From the NCBI GenBank assembly GCA_965198915.1, contig CBDAQC010000006.1, positions 62,001-126,000 of the forward strand: a stretch of 64,000 nt of DNA, in the 5' to 3' direction. The notes below the pieces were generated by a model. It made no database searches, had not been told where the DNA came from, and worked only from the letters and a program-made list of their open reading frames with translations. Below, piece after piece: positions 33,954 to 43,277 of the stretch (its first letter is position 1; the number at the start of each line of letters is the position of its first letter). This DNA comes from BOG-908 sp965198915. Lineage in GTDB: Bacteria; Pseudomonadota; Alphaproteobacteria; Acetobacterales; Acetobacteraceae. A program made the position numbers and the translations under genes.

Positions 33954-36455
33954 TCAGTGGAACAGCCCCTTCAAAAGGTCCTTAGGCTTGCGTATCGAGA
34001 ATCCTGTGTCCGCCGCCGGGGCCGCAACAGGCAGCGGCCCGCCCAGGCCGCCGCGGGCGAGCGCCAGCTTGGCGGCACAGGCGGACGGCCCGGCGGGGGC
34101 GCCGCCGATGGACATGCCGACGCGGCCGCCGCCCAGCACGGGATCGAGCGTGGCTTTCATGTCCCCGAACGGGCCGTGGAACCAGACGGGGGCTGCCACT
34201 TCGGTGGGCCCGAGGCGTATGCGGGGGCGCAGATGCAGGTCGGCGGTTTGCGCGCGCAGATCGACCTGGCCGGTGCCGTCCATGGACAGTTTGGAGGTGT
34301 CGGCTGCCAGCGCGGTGACGGTGCCGGTGCCGTTGGTGAAGTTCAGGCGCAGCGCCAGGCAGCGCACCTGGCTGGTGCCGCCGCCGAAGCTGGGGACGCC
34401 CGCGGTGTCCAGTGCGGCGCCGAGCAGGCCCTGCACCAGGCTGTCATCTACCTGGCCGTTGACCATCGCCAGGCCGAGATGGCCGTCCAGGCTGGACTTG
34501 ATCGCCTGCACCGTCTGGCCCACGCCGCTGAGCTGGGCGTCCACCTGCATGGTGCCGTGTGCTGCGTCCGGGTAGCCGAGCAGTCCGGCCACGGCGCTGG
34601 CCGAGATGGAGGGCGAGCGCAGGGTGACGGCGATCGGCGGGTCGTCCGAGCTGGCATCCAGTGACGCGCCGCCGATGATCGCCCCTTCGGCGCTTTGCGC
34701 GCGAAACGGGTTGAGCGCCAGCTTGCCGTCGGTGAGTTGCAGGTGGGCCTGCAGGTCCGACAGTTTCTGCCCGCCATAGGTAAGGTCGCCTATGCTGAGG
34801 GTGAGGTCGGCGTCCGTGTTGCGCAGGCGGGCGAGCGGCAGCGGGTTGGCGACGGGCGTGTCGGTCGGCAACGGTGCCGCGGTGTTCTGCGGCGTGGTGG
34901 GCGTGGGGACGGGCGGCGGGGGCACGCTCTGGCTGGCGCTGGTGTCCGGCAGCGGCCAGACCGCCGGCAGCAGGCCGCCTGCCGGCGCGCCGATCGCGTC
35001 TAGGTCCAGCACGCGGGAGGTGAGCGTGCCGGTCAGCGCGGCGCGCGGCGCCCACTGGACGGTCAGCTCGCCGGACAGGTCACCCAGCGAGGAGGCGATT
35101 GCCAGGTTGCGCACCGCCACGCCGCGCAGCTTGACGCCGGCGTCCCCAACCTGGGCTTCCAGGCTGAAATCATGCGCGGGCGGCAGGGTGCGGCCGACCA
35201 GGGGGGAGAGCGAGGACAGGTCCGCCGCACGGGCGTTCAGCGTCATGTCCAGCCCGGCGGCGCTGAGCGAGGGCGGCACGGTGCCGTGGGCGGTGAAGTT
35301 GGCGCCGGCCGCCTGCGCGGTGAGCGTGGCCTGGATCGGGCCGCCGCTGCCCACCACGTCCGGCTGCATGGCGGTGCCGGCAACGCGCAGCGGCTGGTCC
35401 TGATAGGTGCCGTCCAGCGAGAGCTGGACGAGCTGGCCCGGGCCGGGCGCCGAGAGCAGAAGCTGCTTGACCGCGAGACCGGGCACCCAGCTTCCCAGGT
35501 CCGCGGCACCGGCGTGGACGGAGACCTGGGAGGTGCGCAGCTCGCCCGCGCTGCCGTCCGACAGCAGGGCGTTGGCGTTCACGTCGGTCAGCGGGGGCAG
35601 GGTGGCGCCCTTGATCAGCGGGTTCAGCTCGGCCAGCGCCGGCGCGTTTGCGGTGACGCGGAACTGGTAGCCGCGGCCCTGCTCCGGGTGGTTGATGCCG
35701 CCTTCGACGTGCAGGCTGGCGCGCAGCACGGACAGGTCCGCGGTCAGCGGCCAGGCGCCGGCCAGCGCGCTGGTGGGCCCGCCCTGCAGGCGCTGCAGGG
35801 AGCCGGAGCTGGCGGTTAGCGTGACCGGCACGTCACCCTTGGTGCCCGTGAAGGCGAGCGACATCGGCAAGTCCACGTCCTGCGCGGACCATACCAAATG
35901 GGTGATGCCGAGCGTGATGGGCGCCACCGTCCCCGCCGCCCAGGTGATCTGGCCGCCTTCCAGCGCCAGGTTGCGTATTTCTACCCGGCCGCCGCCATGC
36001 GAGGCGCTGCTGGTGTGGCCGAACATCGGCCGCCGCTCGGGGGCGAACTGCCAGTTCGGCACGCCGTCCGTGCCGCGTTCCAGGATGATGTCCGGATTCT
36101 GCAGGACCAGCGAGGAGATCACCGCGTCACCGCCCAGCAGCGGCAGCAGCGCGAGTTGCGCGGTCAGGCTGCGCGCCGTCAGCATTTGCGGGCGCGAGCC
36201 GCCGGCCACGTTGGAAAAGGCGATGCCGTCCACCTCGAATTGCGGTGCCAGGCCCAGCTTGAGGTGGACGCCGCCGGTGATTGTGAGGTCCCGTCCGGTG
36301 GAGCGGTGGACCGAGTCCTTCAGGGCCTCGGCCAGGCGGGCGGGATCGAGCGCGTTGGCGGCCACGATGGCGCCGGCCACACCCAGGACGATGATGACGC
36401 CCGCGGTGAGCAGGATGGGGCGCAGGGGGGAGCGTCGTCTTGGGGTGGGGCGCAT
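33954..36455 (-). CDS. asmA: AsmA-family envelope protein
   Basis: 833 residues. One N-terminal membrane helix (LLTAGVIIVLGVAGAIVAANAL), then the AsmA N-terminal domain (DLTITGGVHLKLGLAP) and a long beta-rich periplasmic body with an AsmA_2-type C-terminal third. A Pro/Thr-rich linker divides it near residue 510. Related proteins span the periplasm and assist outer-membrane lipid transport. It is flanked on both sides by members of the long repeat family. Confidence 0.9.
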   Translation of the reverse strand: MRPTPRRRSPLRPILLTAGVIIVLGVAGAIVAANALDPARLAEALKDSVHRSTGRDLTITGGVHLKLGLAPQFEVDGIAFSNVAGGSRPQMLTARSLTAQLALLPLLGGDAVISSLVLQNPDIILERGTDGVPNWQFAPERRPMFGHTSSASHGGGRVEIRNLALEGGQITWAAGTVAPITLGITHLVWSAQDVDLPMSLAFTGTKGDVPVTLTASSGSLQRLQGGPTSALAGAWPLTADLSVLRASLHVEGGINHPEQGRGYQFRVTANAPALAELNPLIKGATLPPLTDVNANALLSDGSAGELRTSQVSVHAGAADLGSWVPGLAVKQLLLSAPGPGQLVQLSLDGTYQDQPLRVAGTAMQPDVVGSGGPIQATLTAQAAGANFTAHGTVPPSLSAAGLDMTLNARAADLSSLSPLVGRTLPPAHDFSLEAQVGDAGVKLRGVAVRNLAIASSLGDLSGELTVQWAPRAALTGTLTSRVLDLDAIGAPAGGLLPAVWPLPDTSASQSVPPPPVPTPTTPQNTAAPLPTDTPVANPLPLARLRNTDADLTLSIGDLTYGGQKLSDLQAHLQLTDGKLALNPFRAQSAEGAIIGGASLDASSDDPPIAVTLRSPSISASAVAGLLGYPDAAHGTMQVDAQLSGVGQTVQAIKSSLDGHLGLAMVNGQVDDSLVQGLLGAALDTAGVPSFGGGTSQVRCLALRLNFTNGTGTVTALAADTSKLSMDGTGQVDLRAQTADLHLRPRIRLGPTEVAAPVWFHGPFGDMKATLDPVLGGGRVGMSIGGAPAGPSACAAKLALARGGLGGPLPVAAPAADTGFSIRKPKDLLKGLFH

Positions 36456-36487
36456 GGGTGGGGTTGTCGCGGGGGTGGGTTGGGAAG

Positions 36488-36668
36488 GCAAGCAAAGGAA
36501 GGCCTTCTTTTTTGTAAAAAAGAAGCAAAAAACTTTTGGTCCTGACGGCTGCATCAGCACGGGGGTGCTGCTGCAGGTCCGCGCATCGGCAGAACAGGCC
36601 TGGCGCCTGCGCAAGCGCCGTGAGCAAAAGTTTTCTGGTTCTTTTTTTCAAAAAAGAACCGCTTGCTT
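36488..36668. repeat. Long composite inverted repeat, copy F (asmA/rluC gap)
   Basis: Left arm CAAAGGAAGGCCTTCTTTTTT and right arm ending AAAAAAGAACCGCTTGC. The inner region is more diverged than copies A-D, but CGCGCATCGGCAGAACAGG matches the tip of copy A. The right arm runs into the rluC stop codon. Confidence 0.85.
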
Positions 36669-37626
36669 ACTTTCTGATGGGCTTGGCTGCCGCGGGCGCG
36701 TGGAAGCCCATCCGCTTGAAGGTGTCTCGCATGTGGGGTGGCAGGTCGGCCTCCAGGCTCAGCGTGCCGCCGTCCGGGTGCGGCAAAGTGAGGGCGCGGG
36801 CGTGGAGGTGCAGCTTGTCCGCGAGGCCTTCGACCAGGGCGGTCTCGCCGCCGTATTTGTGGTCCGCGACGATGGGGGCACCCAGGGCCACGCAGTGGAC
36901 ACGGAGCTGGTGGGTGCGGCCGGTGAGCGGCTGGAGTTCCAGCCAGGCGAGCTTGCGGCCGGCGGCGTCCAGCGTACGGTAGTCCGTGATGGCGTGGGTG
37001 CTGTCCTCCTCGCCGGGTTCGGCCACGGCCACGCGTTCGCCGCCGCGCAGGCCGCCGTATTTGACCAGCGGGAGGTCTAGCCGGCCTTCCTGCGGGGAGG
37101 GGCGGCCGGCGACGACGGCCCAGTAGGTTTTGAGTACGTGGCGGCTGCGGAAGGCGCTAGCGAGTTTGGCGGCGGTGCCGGGGGTGCGGGCGAGGACGAG
37201 CAGGCCGCTGGTGTCCATGTCCAGGCGGTGGACGAGGCGAGGCTTGTCGGCCGCACCTTGGCGGAAGCCCTCCATCAGGCCGTCCAGGTGGCGGACGATG
37301 CCGGGGCCGCCCTGGACGGGGAGGCCGTGGGGCTTGTTCATGACGATGAGGCTGTCGTCCTTGTAGACGACCATGTGTTCGAGTTCGCGCAGGGTGTTTT
37401 CGTCCAGCGGGGCGCGCTCGGGGGGTGGCGGGGGGCTGTCCGGCAACGGGGGGACGCGGATTTCGTCGCCTGGCTGGAGGCGGGTGGAGGCGTCCGCGCG
37501 GCGGCCGGCCACGCGGATCTGGCCGGTGCGGCAGAGTTTCTGGATCATGCCCTGGGTGAGGACGGGGAAGTGGCGCCGGAACCAGCGGTCCAGGCGTATG
37601 CCGGCTTCGTCTTGGGTTACTTCCAC
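36667..37626 (-). CDS. rluC: RluC/RluD-family 23S rRNA pseudouridine synthase
   Basis: 319 residues from a GTG at 37626. N-terminal S4-like RNA-binding region (RLDRWFRRHFP...IQKLCRTGQIRV), then the RluA-type catalytic domain with the catalytic aspartate in LVHRLDMDTSG and RTHQLRVHC. It isomerises uridines in helix 90-type targets of 23S rRNA; the RluC versus RluD assignment is not certain. The upstream region to 37937 has no good gene. Confidence 0.9.
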   Translation of the reverse strand: MEVTQDEAGIRLDRWFRRHFPVLTQGMIQKLCRTGQIRVAGRRADASTRLQPGDEIRVPPLPDSPPPPPERAPLDENTLRELEHMVVYKDDSLIVMNKPHGLPVQGGPGIVRHLDGLMEGFRQGAADKPRLVHRLDMDTSGLLVLARTPGTAAKLASAFRSRHVLKTYWAVVAGRPSPQEGRLDLPLVKYGGLRGGERVAVAEPGEEDSTHAITDYRTLDAAGRKLAWLELQPLTGRTHQLRVHCVALGAPIVADHKYGGETALVEGLADKLHLHARALTLPHPDGGTLSLEADLPPHMRDTFKRMGFHAPAAAKPIRK

Positions 37627-37937
37627 GGTTGGGTGCCTAGGGTGGGTAGAGTGGCAGGTGGCTCCGCCTGGTGGGGGAGAACCAGAGAGGATTTGCTCCC
37701 GGCCTGGCGGTTTGGACGGTCTGTCCGGGGGTGGGTGGGGTGACGCGCGGCCCGGGGCGCGTGTTTTGCCGGTTTTCGCGGGTTTGCCTAGCTGTGACCG
37801 TGCGTGGGCGCGCACCGCCGGGACTTGCCCGGGGGCTGGCGGGTGATGACTGCCGGTATGGTTGACGACGGGGCGGCGGGGCCGGGCTTCCAGTGTGGAG
37901 GCGTTTCGACCTGCATTTTGGTCGGCGGGGGCGTTGG
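37627..37937. other. G-rich intergenic region
   Basis: 311 bases between the rluC start and the end of an unrecognised gene. Several plus-strand G-runs occur, with GGGGGTGGGTGGGG at 37726-37739, a possible G-quadruplex core. No gene or familiar promoter is seen. Confidence 0.5.
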
Positions 37938-38807
37938 TTATTCCAGTTTGGGGGTGTGGTCTGGCGGGGGGCGTAGTTGGGATTCGAGGTGGGGTAGGAG
38001 GAGGTGGCGGTTGGGGGTGATGCCGAAGATTTTGCAGATACGGGCGAAGTTGGTGGAGAGGTGGTCGTCCGGGTGGGCGGTGAGCGTCTGCTCGATAATT
38101 TCGGGGAGGGTTTCGGGGATGGCGGCGTGGCTGGAGTGGTGCAGCGCCAGGGTGGCCACGGCTTCGTAGAGGTTGCCCTGGTCCGCCACGGAGAAGGCGG
38201 GGGGTTCTTCGAGGTCGTCCAGGCAGGCGTCCAGGTCCAGATCGGGGTCCGGGGGTTCGGCGCAGGTTTGGGCGGGGTGGGGGCGGCGGGCGAAGGTGTT
38301 GTTGGTGATCTTTTCCCAGAGCTCGACGGCTTGGCGGACGCCGCTTGCGTGTCGCGCGAAGGCCAGGTCCGGGTCAGCGGGTTTTGCCGTGGGTGTGGGG
38401 TTGGGGGTGGTTTGGGGCTGCTCCTGGGCGGCCAGGACGCGGGCCGCGGCGGCGCGGGCTAGCTGCAAACCGAGGTCTCGGAGTTCCAGGCAGGCGGCGA
38501 GGTTTTCCGCGCGGTGGGCTGCGAGGGCGGGGTCGGGTGCGGTGGGTGGGATAGCGTTCAGGGTGGGTGCCTGGCGGGTGGGTTTGGGGAACGTTTGTAG
38601 AACGGGGCGGCGGGGGTGGGCAAGCGGGTTTTGGGGTGGGGGTTGGTGGAACAGTGCGGTCTGGCGGTGAAGACGCTGTTGCGGATGCGATCGGGGCTTG
38701 GCTGTGACTGGCCAATGACGGTCCGGCAGCTTTCTGGACGGAGACTGCGAAAGCAGACGTTCGCAACCGGAATCTGCGCTGGACTTTACCAAGGTTGTCC
38801 ATAGCAA
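37938..38807 (-). CDS. Unrecognised protein; start uncertain
   Basis: 289 residues if read from the ATG at 38807. The first 95 or so residues are Pro/Arg-rich and look untranslated; from about 38540 down the composition becomes protein-like: LAACLELRDLGLQLARAAAA, an acidic DPDLDLDACLDDLEE stretch and helices NLYEAVATLALHH and ETLPEIIEQTL. No ATG, GTG or TTG is placed well in front of this core, so the start may be lost or non-canonical. No domain was recognised. Confidence 0.45.
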   Translation of the reverse strand: MLWTTLVKSSADSGCERLLSQSPSRKLPDRHWPVTAKPRSHPQQRLHRQTALFHQPPPQNPLAHPRRPVLQTFPKPTRQAPTLNAIPPTAPDPALAAHRAENLAACLELRDLGLQLARAAAARVLAAQEQPQTTPNPTPTAKPADPDLAFARHASGVRQAVELWEKITNNTFARRPHPAQTCAEPPDPDLDLDACLDDLEEPPAFSVADQGNLYEAVATLALHHSSHAAIPETLPEIIEQTLTAHPDDHLSTNFARICKIFGITPNRHLLLPHLESQLRPPPDHTPKLE

Positions 38808-38925
38808 TTACGTTGCGATGAACCGGGAGTGCACAAATGCAGGGCACGGGTTCAGCCCGCGGTCATTATTGGTGCACAAGCAATCCTGATCCGACCTAAT
38901 AACGAGCCTCGACCTGTTTACAGGC

Positions 38926-39441
38926 TTAACCGGCGGTGCCGTTGGGGAAAGTGGTAGCCAGTTCTCTGTAGAGTTCATCTAACTTCGTACAGGTGGCTTT
39001 GATTAGATCGACGGTCATCACTCGAATGCGCTCGGCTTCCTCAGGCGATATTATAGCAAATGGAACACTCTCAATTGTCGTTTGAAAGTCGCCCATGTCC
39101 GCGGGTTCGAACTTAAAGTGATGACTGTCCGAGTGGGCAAAAACTTCGTGACGCATCTGCAGAAGCCTTTTATGTGTGTCTGCCTGATGTGTGTCAAAGT
39201 TGGTTAGCTTCGATGGAAATGCTGGCCAGCCTTTGCTTCCTACAAACGGACGAGCATAAGCCACAATTAAGTTTGTAACGAATGCCGTCTGTTGCTCATA
39301 GATCGTGCCTCGACGTTCCCATGGTGTCGAATGCCATCTCTTCTTGAGCAAGTAGCAGGCGCAAAATTTGGCTTGCTCGAAGTCGTATTTCGACGCGAAA
39401 AGGCGGTCGAATTGGCGTTTTACTTGGACCTTGTCACGCAT
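38926..39441 (-). CDS. HEPN-like small protein in a lower-GC island
   Basis: 171 residues. Codon use and base composition are visibly less GC-rich than the neighbours, suggesting horizontal gain. Near the middle MRHEVFAHSD gives R97-x5-H103, the spacing of the RNase motif of HEPN domains (R-x4-6-H), followed by AHSD as in several abortive-infection-type HEPN proteins. It is otherwise helical and soluble. No partner MNT-type gene is adjacent. An RNase/toxin role is inference. Confidence 0.55.
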   Translation of the reverse strand: MRDKVQVKRQFDRLFASKYDFEQAKFCACYLLKKRWHSTPWERRGTIYEQQTAFVTNLIVAYARPFVGSKGWPAFPSKLTNFDTHQADTHKRLLQMRHEVFAHSDSHHFKFEPADMGDFQTTIESVPFAIISPEEAERIRVMTVDLIKATCTKLDELYRELATTFPNGTAG

Positions 39442-40084
39442 ACTGCACGAAATTCACATTAGAGGATAATTGCCGTCCTAAATGTATTAGCCGCCGCGTC
39501 CCTCCGTCCGCAAATCATAACTTCCCCTGTCCTGCTCACATCGTCCCTCGGGTGCTCGCCGCATCAAGGTGCAGTCCTCGCCGTGCTTACCGCATAGGGG
39601 CGGCTGCGCGCGGCTCTGCGTTGCTCCGGGCTTCCCTTGACCCGGCTCCGCGCCTCCGGGATTCGTATGCAGGCGGCGGGACAAACAACGACCTTTCAAG
39701 CTCCGAACAAAAACGACAGTTTTAGCCCAAGCTCCACCTTGCGTAATACGCTTTCTTATGATCGCGCACCCGATGAGGTCGACGACGAGATAGCTGATTA
39801 ACTCCGGCTGATGTCCGACGTGCACCCGTTGCCAGCATTTGAGCGCTAGCCCGGAACGTCCGCTTCAGAGAATGCAATAAGCCTGCTGAACTACGGTCGT
39901 TAGCGCCTGCCTATCGAGCTTCTGAAAGCGGCGCCGAAACACGCCACAACGGCGCTTTCGCGCAAAGCAGCCGGTCTTCCCGCCGAGAGGTCCAGCCATG
40001 AGCTCGAGCAGCCCATTGCTCGGGCGGCGCCTCAGCGTCGAGCTTGCAAAGTAAATACCCGGCGGTGCCGCAAGCGCGCGACAG
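39442..40084. other. Non-coding stretch, possibly decayed DNA
   Basis: About 640 bases without a gene. It contains GC-rich and AT-rich patches, and CTGAAGCGGACGTTCC (minus strand, near 39852) resembles GCGAAAGCAGACGTTCGC at 38747, on either side of the HEPN-like gene. This could be island boundary relics. I recognise no transposase, tRNA or terminator. Confidence 0.4.
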
Positions 40085-40132
40085 CGGAGCAAAAGTCTTT
40101 TGCTTCTTTTCTTCAGAAAAGAAGGCCTTGCT
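40085..40132. repeat. Solo right arm of the long intergenic repeat (copy G)
   Basis: GGAGCAAAAGTCTTTTGCTT, then TCTTCAGAAAAGAAGGCCTTGCTTC. No left arm is present. It sits directly in front of the rarA stop codon, just as copy E sits before the asmA stop. Confidence 0.85.
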
Positions 40133-41464
40133 TCACTTCCTTTCCTTGCGCAGCCCGGCCCAATACGCCTGCCGCTTGGCCAGCTCGCGCTCGAAGCCCC
40201 GGTTCGCCGGCGTGTAGAAATCCTGCCGCGGGATGCCTTCGGGGAAGTAGTCCTGGCCGGAGAAGGCGTCGGCGGTGTCGTGGTCGTATTCGTAGCCGGT
40301 GCCGTAGCCGAGCTGCTTCATCAGTTTGGTGGGGGCGTTGAGGATGTGGGCGGGCGGGGCGAGGCTGCCGGTTTCGCGGGCGGCGCGGGCGGCGGCTTTG
40401 TGGGCGGTGTAGGCGGCGTTCGATTTGGGGGCGGTGCCTAGGTAGAGCACGGCTTGGGCCAGGGCCAGGTCGCCTTCGGGGCTGCCCAGGCGTTCGTAGG
40501 CGTCCCAGGCGGCGAGTGTGAGGGGCAGGGCTTGCGGGTCGGCCAGGCCCACGTCTTCGGAGGCGAAGCGGACGAGGCGGCGGGCGATGTAGCGCGGGTC
40601 CTCGCCGCCGGCGAGCATGCGTTCGAACCAGTAGAGGGCGGCGTCGGCGTCCGAGCCGCGCAGGGATTTGTGCAGGGCGGAGATGAGGTTGTAGTGCTCC
40701 TCGCGGTCACGGTCGTAGAGGGCGGCGCGGCGGGCGACGAGTTCGGACAGGGCGGCGGGGTTTAGCGGGGTGGCTGCGGGGCCGAGGCCGGCTACTTGTT
40801 CGGCCATGTTCAGGAGGTAGCGGCCGTCACCGTCCGCCATGGCGCGCAGGGCGGCGCGGGCTTCCGGGGTGAGCGGCAGGGGGTGGCCGGTTTCGCGCTC
40901 GGCGCGGGCCAGCAGGGTTTCCATGTCCGCGTCGTCCAGGCGTTTGAGGACGAGGACCTGACAGCGCGAGAGCAGCGCGCCGTTGAGCGCGAAGGACGGG
41001 TTTTCCGTGGTGGCGCCGACGAGCACCACGGTGCCGTCCTCGACCACCGGCAGGAAGCCGTCCTGCTGGGCGCGGTTGAAGCGGTGGATTTCGTCGACGA
41101 AGAGCAGGGTGACGCGGCCGGCGCGGCGCAGGCGGCTGGCTTCCTCGAAGACGCGCTTGAGGTCCGCCACACCGGAGAACACGGCGGAGAGCTGGACGAA
41201 GGCCAGGCCGGAGGCGGCGGCCAGCAGGCGGGCGATGCTGGTCTTGCCTACGCCGGGCGGCCCCCACAGGATAAGGCTGGAGAGCTGGTCCCGGGCCAGC
41301 ATGGCGGTGAGCGTGCCGGAGGGGCCCACGAGGTGGGCCTGGCCCACGATGTCAGCCAGCGTGGCGGGGCGCAGCCGGTCCGCCAGTGGGCGCCGGCCGG
41401 CGGGCGGCTGCGAGGGCGGCACCGTCTCCGACAGGGAGAGGCGTGGCTGATTTTCGTCAGACAT
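40133..41464 (-). CDS. rarA: Replication-associated recombination protein A (RarA/MgsA)
   Basis: 443 residues, AAA+ ATPase. Walker A WGPPGVGKTS, Walker B FVDEIHRFN, sensor GATTENPSFALN and the C-terminal MgsA block (APTKLMKQLGYGTGYEYDHD). It works at stalled forks as a clamp-loader-like protein. Start at the ATG at 41464 (MSDENQ). Confidence 0.96.
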   Translation of the reverse strand: MSDENQPRLSLSETVPPSQPPAGRRPLADRLRPATLADIVGQAHLVGPSGTLTAMLARDQLSSLILWGPPGVGKTSIARLLAAASGLAFVQLSAVFSGVADLKRVFEEASRLRRAGRVTLLFVDEIHRFNRAQQDGFLPVVEDGTVVLVGATTENPSFALNGALLSRCQVLVLKRLDDADMETLLARAERETGHPLPLTPEARAALRAMADGDGRYLLNMAEQVAGLGPAATPLNPAALSELVARRAALYDRDREEHYNLISALHKSLRGSDADAALYWFERMLAGGEDPRYIARRLVRFASEDVGLADPQALPLTLAAWDAYERLGSPEGDLALAQAVLYLGTAPKSNAAYTAHKAAARAARETGSLAPPAHILNAPTKLMKQLGYGTGYEYDHDTADAFSGQDYFPEGIPRQDFYTPANRGFERELAKRQAYWAGLRKERK

Positions 41465-41631
41465 GCGTGCAAGATGGCGGTTGTGCATCGTTTTCGCCAC
41501 AGGTTGCGGCTATTGTGCAGCGCCGCGTGCTGTTACTTGTGTTCCGGATGCGACTTCTCCACGTGTAACTCGTTATGGCCGCAGACCGGAATGCCCGGGT
41601 CTGCGCGATCAACCACATAGGAGTGTCAGCC

Positions 41632-42162
41632 GTGCGTAAGACAAATCTACTCGGAGCAACCTTCCTGGCACTGGCGACAGCCTCCTTGCCCCTGACTGCC
41701 TTTGCCCAGGCGGCCGCTCCTGCCCCTGCCCCTGCCCCCATGGCGGCGCCGACCCCGGCACCTGCCGCAACCCCGGCCCCTGCCCCGGCCGACGTGACGC
41801 CGTCCGCACCGGCGCCCGACTCTTCGTCCGCTTCGTCCTCCGCGCCGGCCGAGAAGCCGATGAAGAAGTCGATGCACCACAAGAAGATGATGGCGCACAA
41901 GGGCGGCAAGCTGGTGGCCACCAAGGCCGGCGACAAGGCCGTGGACGACCTGAACGCGGAGAGCCTGGACTCTGCCAAGACGGGCAAGCCGTTCACCCCG
42001 TCCGCTACGCCGCCGGCTGCCAAGGAGGCGGCCCATGCGCCGATGCATGGCGGCAAGATGATGCACCACGCCAAGAAGACCAAGACCACGACGACGACGC
42101 CGTCCGGCGACACCGCGACGACGACGACCACGACCACGCCGAACGCCGACGCGCCGAAGTAA
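41632..42162 (+). CDS. Secreted Ala/Pro/Lys/Thr low-complexity protein
   Basis: 176 residues from a GTG with AGGAG upstream. Signal peptide (LLGATFLALATASLPLTAFAQA), then an Ala/Pro-rich part (APAPAPAP), a Lys/His/Met-rich part (MHHKKMMAHKGG and MHGGKMMHHAKK) and a Thr-rich tail. The His/Met clusters could bind metal. No known family. Confidence 0.65.
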   Translation: MRKTNLLGATFLALATASLPLTAFAQAAAPAPAPAPMAAPTPAPAATPAPAPADVTPSAPAPDSSSASSSAPAEKPMKKSMHHKKMMAHKGGKLVATKAGDKAVDDLNAESLDSAKTGKPFTPSATPPAAKEAAHAPMHGGKMMHHAKKTKTTTTTPSGDTATTTTTTTPNADAPK

Positions 42163-42166
42163 GAAC

Positions 42167-42212
42167 CTGGTCCCTGTGGGCGGCGGCTTTTACTGCCGCC
42201 GACAGGGACCAG
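42167..42212. terminator. Strong bidirectional hairpin between convergent genes
   Basis: CTGGTCCCTGTGGGCGGC pairs with GCCGCCGACAGGGACCAG, with one bulged G and a loop of about ten bases. It lies between two converging genes and is the right place and strength to end both. Only short T-runs follow. Confidence 0.8.
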
Positions 42213-42224
42213 ACGCCTTGCCTG

Positions 42225-43277
42225 CTACTTGATCACCCGCAGCACAGGCTTCTCGGCGGCACCCAGAGCGCGGAAGCAGCGCAGGTAGTCCTCCGCCATG
42301 CGGCGCGCGGTGAACCGCTCCTCGAAGCGCTTGCGGACGGCCTGGCGTGACAGGGTGCCGAGACGGCTGACCGCCGATATGGCGCTGGTCTCGTCTTCCA
42401 CGATGAAGCCGGTCAGCCCGTCTTCGACGATCTCGGGCACGGAGCCGCGGTTAAAGGCGATGACCGGGGTTCCGCAGGCGATCGCCTCGATCATCACCAG
42501 GCCGAACGGTTCCGGCCAATCGATCGGCATCAGCAGACCCACGGCGCCGGACAGGAAGTCCGATTTGTCGGCGTCGCCAATCTCGCCGATCATCTCCACG
42601 CCGCCGCCGGACAGCATCGGCTTGATGATGTCGTCGAAATACTCCTGGTCGGCGCGGTCGACCTTGGCGGCGATCTTCAGCGGGATGCCGGCTGCGCGCG
42701 CGATGCGTATGGCACGGTCCGGACGCTTCTCCGGCGCGATGCGGCCGAGGAAGGCCAGGTAGGACGGTGTCACGTCGCGCGGGGTCAGCAGTCCTTCGGG
42801 CAGGCCGTGCAGCACGGTTGCGGCGTAGTTGGCCTGCGGCAGCGGCCGCCGCTGCGAATTGCTGATGGAGACGACGGGCACCTTGGGGAAGGTGTTGAAC
42901 ACCGGCTGCAGCTCCGGCAGATCGAGCCTTCCGTGCAGCGTGGTGACGAACGGCGTCTTCTGGCGGGAGAACAGGCTGAAGGACCAGTAATCCATGTGGA
43001 AATGCAGCACGTCGAAGTCGGCGGCCTGGCGGTAGACCTCTTCCATCAGCAGCATGTGCGGCGCGATGGGATCGCGTATCGAGGGATCGAGGCGCAGGGC
43101 GCGCGGCCAGACGGGGTGCAGCTTTGCCGTGGTCACCGAGTCGCCGCTGGCGAACAGCGTGACGTCATGCCCCTCGGCAACCAGCTCCTCGGTCAGGAAG
43201 GACACCACACGCTCGGTGCCGCCATACAGTTTGGGCGGCACGGCTTCATGCAGGGGGGCAATCTGGGCGATACGCAT
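42225..43277 (-). CDS. GT4-family glycosyltransferase
   Basis: 350 residues. The N-terminus AQIAPLHEAVPPKLYGGTERVV and the C-terminal EPFGLVMIEAIACGTPVIAF are typical GT-B family 4 sequences, with the E-x7-E pair. ATG at 43277 with GGGAG upstream. No polysaccharide cluster is adjacent, so the product is unknown. Confidence 0.88.
   Translation of the reverse strand: MRIAQIAPLHEAVPPKLYGGTERVVSFLTEELVAEGHDVTLFASGDSVTTAKLHPVWPRALRLDPSIRDPIAPHMLLMEEVYRQAADFDVLHFHMDYWSFSLFSRQKTPFVTTLHGRLDLPELQPVFNTFPKVPVVSISNSQRRPLPQANYAATVLHGLPEGLLTPRDVTPSYLAFLGRIAPEKRPDRAIRIARAAGIPLKIAAKVDRADQEYFDDIIKPMLSGGGVEMIGEIGDADKSDFLSGAVGLLMPIDWPEPFGLVMIEAIACGTPVIAFNRGSVPEIVEDGLTGFIVEDETSAISAVSRLGTLSRQAVRKRFEERFTARRMAEDYLRCFRALGAAEKPVLRVIK

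Noticed and set aside
38004..38462. Plus-strand Gly/Val-rich frame opposite the unrecognised protein
   Set aside because: Low-complexity shadow; the minus-strand frame has more protein-like residue order.
39487..40092. Two short minus-strand frames in the 0.7 kb gap
   Set aside because: Arg/Gly-rich, no ribosome binding site, no recognisable domain.
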